5,785 nt of DNA from an uncultured Christensenella sp. GTDB lineage: Bacteria; Bacillota; Clostridia; Christensenellales; Borkfalkiaceae. Below the pieces are notes generated by a model, which had not been told where the DNA came from, did not search any database, and was given only the letters and a program-made list of their open reading frames with translations. Positions 1 through 4,882 of the stretch are shown here, in pieces (the stretch's first letter is position 1; every line of letters starts with the position of its first letter). Location: the NCBI GenBank assembly GCA_905212395.1, contig CAJMEI010000082.1:1-5785 (forward strand), given 5' to 3'. The position numbers and the translations under genes were made by a program.

Positions 1-4
1 ACGT

Positions 5-41
5 AACGGTCTATAAGATTTTTTCTTGTAGTCCGTTTTTT
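5..41 (+). terminator. Rho-independent terminator of an off-window gene
   Basis: Positions 5-18 pair with 24-37: 13 of 14 positions pair, including one G-U, with a single T-T mismatch (10/32). The loop is five T's (19-23). The 3' arm runs directly into a T-run (36-41). Read on the plus strand this has the normal shape of an intrinsic terminator. The minus-strand reading has no T-run after the stem. The gene it serves must end to the left of the window. Confidence 0.65.
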
Positions 42-160
42 AATAATATCAACCGTTTAAATAGGAGTAAAAAGATTAAGTTTTTAATTATATATAACGG
101 ATATTTGTGAAAGGATAGGGTTAATTAATTTTTATAAAATTTATTTAAACAAATAAAAGT

Positions 161-188
161 GGGCGAGTTTTATTTTTAAAACTCGCCC
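161..188 (-). terminator. Hairpin terminator after the zinc-ribbon gene
   Basis: A perfect 11-bp stem (161-171 with 178-188, GGGCGAGTTTT) closes a 6-base loop. It lies 15 bases beyond the stop codon of the leftward zinc-ribbon gene. The minus-strand sequence after the stem is ACTTTTATTTGTTT, an imperfect T-run. On the plus strand a T-rich run also follows a few bases away, so the hairpin may work in both directions. A plus-strand transcript from the left would already have met the terminator at 5-41. Confidence 0.6.
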
Positions 189-203
189 CGATATTTTTTT
201 ATT

Positions 204-599
204 TTATTCTTTTTCGCATAGCATAAATATTCCCGCAATTAAATTAACGAATAAAAGCGTACAAACTTTAAAAGCAGTGCCAATAGGTTGTTTTTTTTCT
301 ACTTGTCTAAAATAATAAATGGTCATAGGTATGCACCAAGCTAACGCTATTCCGTAAGTAACTGCCGCCATAGCAATACATCCTAAAATTAAAAAGACTT
401 TAATTACCGTAACGTAATTAGAAGTTTTCGTCGTGTTTTGATGTGTGGGAGCGTTGCCATCCGTAAACGAATTTCCATCGTTTTCGTTTTGTTGATTTGG
501 AACGCCGGTTATATTTGCTCCTTCTACCATACAACCGCATTTAGGGCAAATAACTGCTTCGTCCATAAGTTCGTTTCCGCACTTCGTACAATATTTCAT
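204..599 (-). CDS. Small zinc-ribbon membrane protein (131 aa)
   Basis: The N-terminus has a CxxCG-x10-CxxCG zinc ribbon (C4, C7, C18, C21), expected to bind one zinc ion. A polar Asn/Gln/Thr-rich linker follows (about 28-61). Next come hydrophobic segments at about 63-97, long enough for one long or two short helices and containing the motif WCIPMTIYY, and at about 107-127. The segment CTLLFVNLIAGIFMLCEKE resembles the conserved C-terminus of zinc-ribbon membrane proteins that are widespread in Clostridia and have no known function. The ribbon is probably cytosolic, because there is no signal peptide; topology is inferred. The ATG at 599 is supported by AAAGGAG (606-612) six bases upstream. 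HU lies upstream on the same strand, but a strong terminator separates them, so this gene probably has its own weak promoter or depends on read-through. It has the same overall plan as the gene at 4883, but the proteins are not clearly homologous beyond the ribbon. Confidence 0.85.
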   Translation of the reverse strand: MKYCTKCGNELMDEAVICPKCGCMVEGANITGVPNQQNENDGNSFTDGNAPTHQNTTKTSNYVTVIKVFLILGCIAMAAVTYGIALAWCIPMTIYYFRQVEKKQPIGTAFKVCTLLFVNLIAGIFMLCEKE

Positions 600-664
600 T
601 TTTTTCTCCTTTGTTGAATTATATTTACTCTAACGTGAAATATAACCGCTTAATTTAATTTCGC

Positions 665-690
665 AAAAAAACGGTCGAATTAATCGACCG
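665..690 (-). terminator. Rho-independent terminator of the HU gene
   Basis: On the minus strand, CGGTCGA pairs with TCGACCG (690-684 with 678-672) across a 5-base loop. The stem is followed at once by a run of seven T's (plus-strand A's 665-671). It lies ten bases past the HU stop codon. This is a textbook intrinsic terminator that should isolate HU from the zinc-ribbon gene downstream. Confidence 0.85.
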
Positions 691-699
691 AAATTTTTA

Positions 700-975
700 T
701 TATTTGTTAAATAGTTTTTTGTAGCTTTTACTGAAATGAGCGACAGGTGATTTGCAAGCTTCTATAACGACTTTTTCACCCGTCAACGGATTTATTCCGT
801 CTCTTTGATTTTTGTCTTTTAAGTCAAACGTTGCAAAACCGGAGATGTGAATATATTCGCCCTTCATAAGACAATCGGTTACAGTGTTTACAAAAGCGTC
901 GAAATTAGTTTCCGCTTCTTTGATAGTAACGCCTAATTTATCCGCAAACGCTCTGATAAATTCGTTTTTATTCAT
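700..975 (-). CDS. HU-family DNA-binding protein (91 aa)
   Basis: This is an HU/IHF-type nucleoid protein of normal length (about 90 aa), acting as a dimer that bends DNA. The N-terminal helical half reads MNKNEFIRAFADKLG, followed by an amphipathic helix rich in A, F and V. The beta-arm core has GFATF (46-50), the equivalent of the usual GFGTF. The DNA-contacting arm has R58-D-G-I-N62-P63-LTGE, and N62-P63 is the conserved tip whose proline intercalates DNA. The C-terminal segment is KVVIEACKSPVAHFSKSYK, close to the usual ending of the family. The arm differs from the common RTGRNP pattern in having Asp and Ile around the glycine. The start at 975 is preferred over an in-frame ATG at 1029. 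It has a strong TGGAGGA site (982-988) nine bases upstream and the family's standard MNK start, and the longer frame would include the promoter. The family call is secure; whether it is the main HU or a second copy cannot be told. Confidence 0.95.
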   Translation of the reverse strand: MNKNEFIRAFADKLGVTIKEAETNFDAFVNTVTDCLMKGEYIHISGFATFDLKDKNQRDGINPLTGEKVVIEACKSPVAHFSKSYKKLFNK

Positions 976-1008
976 CTTATTTCCTCCACTAATAATTTTA
1001 ATGTTATA

Positions 1009-1036
1009 ATTATACCATAAAAAAAACAAAAATCAA
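1009..1036 (-). promoter_or_regulatory. Promoter of the HU gene
   Basis: Minus strand: -35 TTGATT (1036-1031), a 16-base spacer, and -10 TATAAT (1014-1009) preceded by TGG, which makes an extended -10. Transcription would start near 1002, giving a leader of about 27 bases that contains the GGAGG site. Upstream, 1045-1100 is a series of A-tracts on this strand, which could act as an UP element or as curved DNA. Confidence 0.7.
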
Positions 1037-1137
1037 TATGCTTTTTAATTTTTTCTTGTAAAAATTAGTCATTTTTGTTGTTTTTTGCTCTTTTTTTTTG
1101 AAAATTCTTATTGTTCATATAAAAAAATCTGTTATGC

Positions 1138-1166
1138 TTGACAAAAAAGCTAAGCTGTATTAAAAT
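1138..1166 (+). promoter_or_regulatory. Promoter of the PHP-like/DUF4177 operon
   Basis: TTGACA (1138-1143), a 17-base spacer and TAAAAT (1161-1166) form a near-consensus housekeeping promoter. The predicted start of transcription is near 1173. That leaves only about 12 bases of leader, just enough to hold AGGTG (1175-1179) before the ATG at 1185. The spacer contains AGCTAAGCT (1148-1156), a short symmetric element placed where a repressor could bind. Confidence 0.75.
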
Positions 1167-1184
1167 TATCTTATAGGTGAAAAT

Positions 1185-2360
1185 ATGCAAAAAGAAAAGC
1201 TTGTAAGTAGTCTGAATTCAAAAAACAGAATATTTCGTCATAGAATTTTAAAAAAATTACGCAAGGAAATAAGTGAAATAGAAAGCTCGGATAAAACTTC
1301 TTTATGTTTAAGGAGCACGTATTCTTTTTCATCTTATTCTCCGTCTATGCTGGCGTATTTAGGATATAAAAACGGACTGGGATTAGCGGGAATTTTAGAT
1401 ACCGAAACGGTGGAAGGCGCAAAAGAGTTTTTAAGGGGTTGTAAACTATTTTCCATACACGGGCTTGTAAGCGCGGATTTAAGGGTTAAACCACATATAG
1501 CGGACGAAAACATATCTATTTGCGGAATTACGGGAATAAATTGCGGAAATTTAAAAACCGTAAGCAAATTTTTAAAACCGTATAGAGAAAACCATAAAGA
1601 ACAAGTCGTAGGAATGGTAACGGAGCTTAATAAAAAATTAAACGCTTATAAAATTCGTTTAAGCTTTTTAAAAGACGTTTTCCCGTTGACGAAATCTTTA
1701 TCGGGCGGAACTGTAACGGATAGGCACGTTTGGCTTGCATGTTCTAAAAAAATGATTGCTTCTTTCGGTAAAGGCGAGAAACTCATTAAAAGCTTACAAA
1801 AACTCGGAATGGCGTTTTCGGAAGAAGAAATAACGCTTTTAACCGACTTCGATAATTATTTTTACGAGTTCGATTTTGCAAGAATTTTAAAACAAAAATT
1901 CAAGTTGGGAATAAAAGTTACGCCCTATTATAAAGACGTTATTAAATTTGCAAACGAAATCAACGCGATAAGTTTTTACGAGTTAAGAAATTCTGTTTCG
2001 GGAAAAGAAGAAAAAATTATAAATCAGGTTAAAGATTGCGGATACGACGCTTTAGCGTTTAACCCGAGAAAAATTTGCGAAGAAGAAAGAAAAACTCTTA
2101 TAGACTTATGCTTTAAAAATCAAATTATCGCAATCCCTCTAGAAGTTATAGATTTTCCGAGAAAGAAATTCGATACCGTTTTAACCAGGCAGGAATTTGA
2201 AATTTTAAATAAAAACGCTTGGGCGGTAAAAGGGCACGAAATATCCGTAGAAAAAGGCGGAAAAGGTTTCAGAGAGCTTGGCGACGTTGATTTTGAAAGA
2301 AAAATAGACATTTTAGCGGGACTTGCGCACCCCAAATATTATGAAAAACAAGGAGAATAA
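1185..2360 (+). CDS. PHP-like protein with degenerate metal-binding motifs (391 aa)
   Basis: Residues 41-100 read like the start of a PHP (polymerase and histidinol phosphatase) domain: RSTYSFSSYSPSMLA, then GLGLAGILDTETVEGAKEFL, then IHGLVSADLRV. In active PHP phosphoesterases these are HxH near a first strand, DHDTVEG and a metal-binding Glu. Here the HxH position is S44-T-Y46, the D-H-D is D72-T73-E74, and the Glu after GL is Val95. ISICGITGIN (110-119) and GGTVTDRHVWLA (174-185) resemble conserved blocks of a PHP-like family of about 400 aa seen in Clostridia and spirochaetes. That match is from memory, not a search. Residues 240-330 look like the C-terminal half of the barrel. Metal-dependent catalysis is therefore doubtful, and a binding or regulatory role is possible. 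No signal peptide or membrane segment is seen. It is the first gene of an operon with the DUF4177-like gene three bases downstream. The family call is moderate; the function is unknown. Confidence 0.65.
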   Translation: MQKEKLVSSLNSKNRIFRHRILKKLRKEISEIESSDKTSLCLRSTYSFSSYSPSMLAYLGYKNGLGLAGILDTETVEGAKEFLRGCKLFSIHGLVSADLRVKPHIADENISICGITGINCGNLKTVSKFLKPYRENHKEQVVGMVTELNKKLNAYKIRLSFLKDVFPLTKSLSGGTVTDRHVWLACSKKMIASFGKGEKLIKSLQKLGMAFSEEEITLLTDFDNYFYEFDFARILKQKFKLGIKVTPYYKDVIKFANEINAISFYELRNSVSGKEEKIINQVKDCGYDALAFNPRKICEEERKTLIDLCFKNQIIAIPLEVIDFPRKKFDTVLTRQEFEILNKNAWAVKGHEISVEKGGKGFRELGDVDFERKIDILAGLAHPKYYEKQGE

Positions 2361-2363
2361 TTT

Positions 2364-2582
2364 ATGAAAGAATATAAATACGTTTCACTTCAAAACGTTG
2401 TCGTCGTAAACAAACTTCAAAGCGACGACGAACGTATAAAAAATTATTTCGACGTAATTAGCGAAGAATCGGTAGACGGTTGGGAATTCGTAGGAATTGC
2501 TCCAATAAACGTAATTCAAAAAAAGTCGTCTAAAAATCAAAAATCTTTAAACACTTTTATTTTTGCTAGAGAAATTAAATAA
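2364..2582 (+). CDS. DUF4177-like small protein (72 aa)
   Basis: This short protein starts MKEYKYVSL, then has a helix-forming acidic stretch (20-36), then DGWEFVGIAPINV (38-50), and ends in a strand, NTFIFARE (63-70). The order (N-terminal EYK strand, helix ending in G-W, strand, C-terminal hydrophobic strand) matches DUF4177, a family of about 50-70 aa with no known function that is common in Bacillota. The G39-W40 pair is the most characteristic feature. It should be cytosolic. Its AAGGAG (2350-2355) lies inside the last codons of the PHP-like gene and the two genes are three bases apart, so they are very likely co-transcribed and translationally coupled. A strong terminator follows. Its codons show an extreme preference for C-ending codons before G (13 of 16 by hand count, against 2 of 21 elsewhere). 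Confidence 0.7.
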   Translation: MKEYKYVSLQNVVVVNKLQSDDERIKNYFDVISEESVDGWEFVGIAPINVIQKKSSKNQKSLNTFIFAREIK

Positions 2583-2588
2583 ATTTTA

Positions 2589-2615
2589 CGCTCCGCTAAA
2601 AGCGGAGCGATTTTT
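2589..2615 (+). terminator. Rho-independent terminator of the PHP-like operon
   Basis: A perfect 9-bp GC-rich stem (CGCTCCGCT at 2589-2597 with AGCGGAGCG at 2601-2609) closes on AAA and is followed by ATTTTT. It lies six bases past the stop of the DUF4177-like gene. Confidence 0.9.
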
Positions 2616-2651
2616 GTTATTCCAAAAAGTGAAAATTTGCATTTTTTAAGA

Positions 2652-2679
2652 CATTTATTGCAATAATTGGGAATAAATG
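2652..2679. promoter_or_regulatory. Candidate operator: three 9-bp half-sites before the GH3 gene
   Basis: One 9-mer occurs three times in 28 bases: CATTTATTG forward (2652-2660), CAATTATTG on the opposite strand (2669-2661) and CATTTATTC on the opposite strand (2679-2671). The first two abut as the near-palindrome CATTTATTGCAATAATTG, whose inner 12 bases (2655-2666) are perfectly symmetric. The first and third form a perfect 8-bp inverted repeat with a 12-base gap. The block ends 12 bases before the extended -10, so it covers the -35 region, where no good -35 box exists. The arrangement suits either an activator standing in for the -35 or a repressor. The regulator is not identified, and the element is inferred from symmetry and position only. 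Confidence 0.45.
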
Positions 2680-2691
2680 CGGTAACTTTTA

Positions 2692-2700
2692 TGATATACT
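2692..2700 (+). promoter_or_regulatory. Extended -10 promoter of the GH3 gene
   Basis: TGATATACT is a TGn-extended -10 (TATACT at 2695-2700). No TTGACA-like hexamer lies 16-18 bases upstream; TTGGGA (2667-2672) is 22 bases away, which is too far. Transcription would start near 2707, with AAGGAA (2715-2720) as the ribosome site before the ATG at 2728. The weak -35 suggests help from a bound regulator. Confidence 0.55.
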
Positions 2701-2727
2701 TAAAACATCAAAACAAGGAAAACTATT

Positions 2728-4698
2728 ATGAAAAATAAAAGTGTAAAATTGTCGTTAGAAGAAAAGCTAAAACTTTTAACCGGTAAAGACTGTTGGTCTA
2801 CGGAAGATTTTAACGGAAAGCTCGATAAAATAAGCGTTTCGGACGGACCTTGCGGTTTAAGAAAAATGGCTAAAAACGAAAACGGAGAATATTATACCGT
2901 AAAATCTACGGCGTATCCGTGCGTTCACGTTTTATCTAATTCGTGGAATACTGATTTAGCGTACGAAATGGGGCAGTGCATTGCGGACGACTGTATAGAA
3001 AACGACGTAGACGTAATTTTAGCTCCCGGCGTAAACATTAAAAGACAGGTATTAAACGGAAGAAATTTCGAATATTTTTCGGAAGACCCTTATTTAGCCG
3101 GAACAATGGCTAAACAATATATAGACGGGGTTCAAGATAAAGGAATAGGAACTTCTTTAAAACATTTTTGCGCGAATAATTTCGAGCAGGACAGATTGGT
3201 TACTTCTAGCGAAGTAGACGAAAGAACGCTTAACGAAATTTATTATAAGCCTTTTGAAATTGCCCTAAAAGCTAATCCTACCACCATAATGTGTTCTTAT
3301 AACCGTTTAAACGGCATACTCGTTTCCGAACATCAAAAACTTTTAAAAGGCGTTTTAAGGGAAAAATTAGGGTTTAACGGACTAATTGTTTCCGATTGGG
3401 ACGCAGTTAGAGATAGGGTAAAATCTTTAAAAGCTACAGTTGATTTAGAAATGCCTTTTAGAAATAAAAGTTACGACGAATTAAAGCAAGCTTACGAAAA
3501 AGGCGAAATAACTATGGAGCAAATTGATTTTTGCGTAAATAACGTTTTGACTTTAATTGATAAATTGCAAGAAATGAAAACGCTAAGAAAAATAACTACC
3601 GATAAAGCCGAACGTAGAAAAATTGCAAAACTAATTTCGGACGAAGGCGAAGTTTTGCTTAAAAACGACGGAATTCTTCCTTTAAAACCGAATTGTAAAA
3701 TAGCGTTATTTTCCTTAAGAGCTGATAGAATGCCTACTTCCGCCGACGGTAGCGCGAGAGTTCAGTCCGACCACGAGTTTGACGATTTCGGCAATTGTCT
3801 TAAAAAATCTATGCCTAACGCGGAAATTACAAATTTAGAAGCTTTTACTTTTTGGCGTGGAGAAGTAGAACTGCATCATATTGCCGAAAAATTACCTTAC
3901 GCATATGATAGCGACGTGGCAATAGTTTTAGCCGGTAACGATATGGTAACGGAAGGCGAAGCGTTCGATAGACAATCTATGAAGTTGCAACCTAGAATGG
4001 AATCGCTAATTAAAAGCGTTGCGTCCGTGAATAAAAATACGATAGTCGTTTTGTCAAGCGGTAGCGCGGTAGACGTTTCTAACTGGGAAAGCGACGTAAA
4101 GGCGATTTTATATACGGGCTTTGCAGGCGAAACGCAAGTTGAAAGCGCATGCGATATTTTGGCGGGTAAAGTTTGTCCTTCGGGTAAACTTACGGAAACT
4201 TTTGCCAAATCCGAAGGCGATTATACCACTTCTACAAGACTCGGTAACGATTTCGTAAACGTCTATAAAGAAGGGGTTTTCGTGGGGTATAGATACTTCG
4301 ATACGTTTAAAAAAGAAGTCGCTTATCCGTTCGGATACGGACTTTCTTACGCAAACTTTACTTACTCTGATTTAGTCGTTGAAAAAACGGGCGATTTTAG
4401 CGTAAAGCTGAGCTATATAGTCAAAAACGAGTCTGATTTCGACGCAAAAGAAGTTTCTCAAATTTACGTAAAAGACGTATTTTCTTACGTTTTAAGACCT
4501 GAAAAAGAGTTAAAGGCGTTCAGCAAAGATTTAATCAAAGCGGGCGAAAGTAAAAAAATTACCGTCGAACTTAAAAAAGACTCTTTCAGCTATTTTAGCG
4601 TTGCTTACGATAAATGGGTTGCCGACAACGGTGATTTCGAAATTTTAGTTGCGTCTAACGTTTCGGACGTAAAATTAAAGGCAAAAATTAAATTTTAA
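2728..4698 (+). CDS. Glycoside hydrolase family 3 beta-glucosidase-type enzyme (656 aa)
   Basis: This retaining glycosidase would release terminal beta-linked sugars, most likely glucose, from small glycosides. The N-terminal barrel (about 8-285) starts LSLEEKLKLLTGKDCW and carries D39-G-P, GRNFEYFSEDP (111-121), K145-H146-F and VSDWD (221-225), with D223 as predicted nucleophile. The alpha/beta sandwich domain (about 300-505) has GSARV (341-345) and TEGEAFDR (408-415), with E409 (or E411) as predicted acid/base. YPFGYGLSYANF (533-544) leads to a C-terminal fibronectin-III-like domain with the typical EKELKAFSK (592-600). No PA14 insert is seen, which helps explain why it is shorter than many 700-850 aa relatives. 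There is no signal peptide, so it should act in the cytoplasm on imported substrates. It has its own promoter and terminator, with no transporter or regulator gene beside it. All key residues are present. Substrate choice (glucoside, xyloside or plant glycoside) cannot be settled from sequence. Confidence 0.93.
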   Translation: MKNKSVKLSLEEKLKLLTGKDCWSTEDFNGKLDKISVSDGPCGLRKMAKNENGEYYTVKSTAYPCVHVLSNSWNTDLAYEMGQCIADDCIENDVDVILAPGVNIKRQVLNGRNFEYFSEDPYLAGTMAKQYIDGVQDKGIGTSLKHFCANNFEQDRLVTSSEVDERTLNEIYYKPFEIALKANPTTIMCSYNRLNGILVSEHQKLLKGVLREKLGFNGLIVSDWDAVRDRVKSLKATVDLEMPFRNKSYDELKQAYEKGEITMEQIDFCVNNVLTLIDKLQEMKTLRKITTDKAERRKIAKLISDEGEVLLKNDGILPLKPNCKIALFSLRADRMPTSADGSARVQSDHEFDDFGNCLKKSMPNAEITNLEAFTFWRGEVELHHIAEKLPYAYDSDVAIVLAGNDMVTEGEAFDRQSMKLQPRMESLIKSVASVNKNTIVVLSSGSAVDVSNWESDVKAILYTGFAGETQVESACDILAGKVCPSGKLTETFAKSEGDYTTSTRLGNDFVNVYKEGVFVGYRYFDTFKKEVAYPFGYGLSYANFTYSDLVVEKTGDFSVKLSYIVKNESDFDAKEVSQIYVKDVFSYVLRPEKELKAFSKDLIKAGESKKITVELKKDSFSYFSVAYDKWVADNGDFEILVASNVSDVKLKAKIKF

Positions 4699-4715
4699 CA
4701 ATAAAAAAATAGTTT

Positions 4716-4760
4716 TTTTCGGACGTTTGATTTATTAAAAATCATTCGTCCGAAAATTTT
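4716..4760 (+). terminator. Rho-independent terminator of the GH3 gene
   Basis: A long hairpin begins 18 bases after the stop codon. Its lower stem is TTTTCGGACG (4716-4725) with CGTCCGAAAA (4747-4756). A 2x2 T-T internal loop follows, then an upper stem of six pairs (4728-4733 with 4739-4744) and a 5-base loop. TTTT (4757-4760) follows. The T-run is short but the stem is strong. Confidence 0.75.
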
Positions 4761-4823
4761 GCGTCAATTCAAAAAAATTTTATTAAAAAATTTGTTAATA
4801 TACGTTAAAAAAAATTAAAAATA

Positions 4824-4852
4824 TTGACTTAATTGTATAAATATGCTATAAT
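4824..4852 (+). promoter_or_regulatory. Near-consensus promoter of the right-edge zinc-ribbon gene
   Basis: TTGACT (4824-4829), a 17-base spacer and TATAAT (4847-4852), with TGC immediately before the -10 (an extended -10). The 60 bases upstream are almost pure A/T, with A-tracts at 4770-4777, 4785-4790 and 4807-4814 that could serve as an UP element. The transcript would start near 4859, ahead of CGGAGAAG. By sequence this is the strongest promoter in the window. Confidence 0.85.
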
Positions 4853-4882
4853 CGGGAGTATAATAAATAACGGAGAAGACAT

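Noticed and set aside
42..160. AT-rich stretch between the left-edge terminator and the next hairpin
   Set aside because: I found no open frame of note, no RNA gene shape and no convincing promoter on either strand. It looks like plain intergenic DNA.
618..644. Possible minus-strand promoter for the zinc-ribbon gene (TATAAT at 618-623, or TATATT at 639-644)
   Set aside because: The first would start transcription inside the ribosome site, and neither has a recognisable -35. The real promoter cannot be named from sequence.
976..1029. In-frame upstream ATG that would lengthen the HU protein by 18 residues
   Set aside because: The extra codons cover the -10 box and the GGAGG site of the shorter start, and HU proteins begin at MNK. 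The 975 start is clearly better.
1334..1567. Minus-strand open frame of 77 codons
   Set aside because: It lies wholly inside the PHP-like gene, shows no domain and has no convincing ribosome site. It is a shadow of the real gene.
2120..2335. Minus-strand open frame of 71 codons
   Set aside because: Antisense to the end of the PHP-like gene, with low-complexity Ser/Phe/Pro content and no family resemblance.
3897..4208. Minus-strand open frame of 103 codons
   Set aside because: Antisense to the GH3 catalytic sandwich domain, whose own frame is well conserved. Composition is that of a reverse-frame artefact.
4859..4864. Second TATAAT just downstream of the 4824-4852 promoter
   Set aside because: No -35-like hexamer lies at the right distance. 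The upstream TTGACT-17-TATAAT pair explains transcription better.
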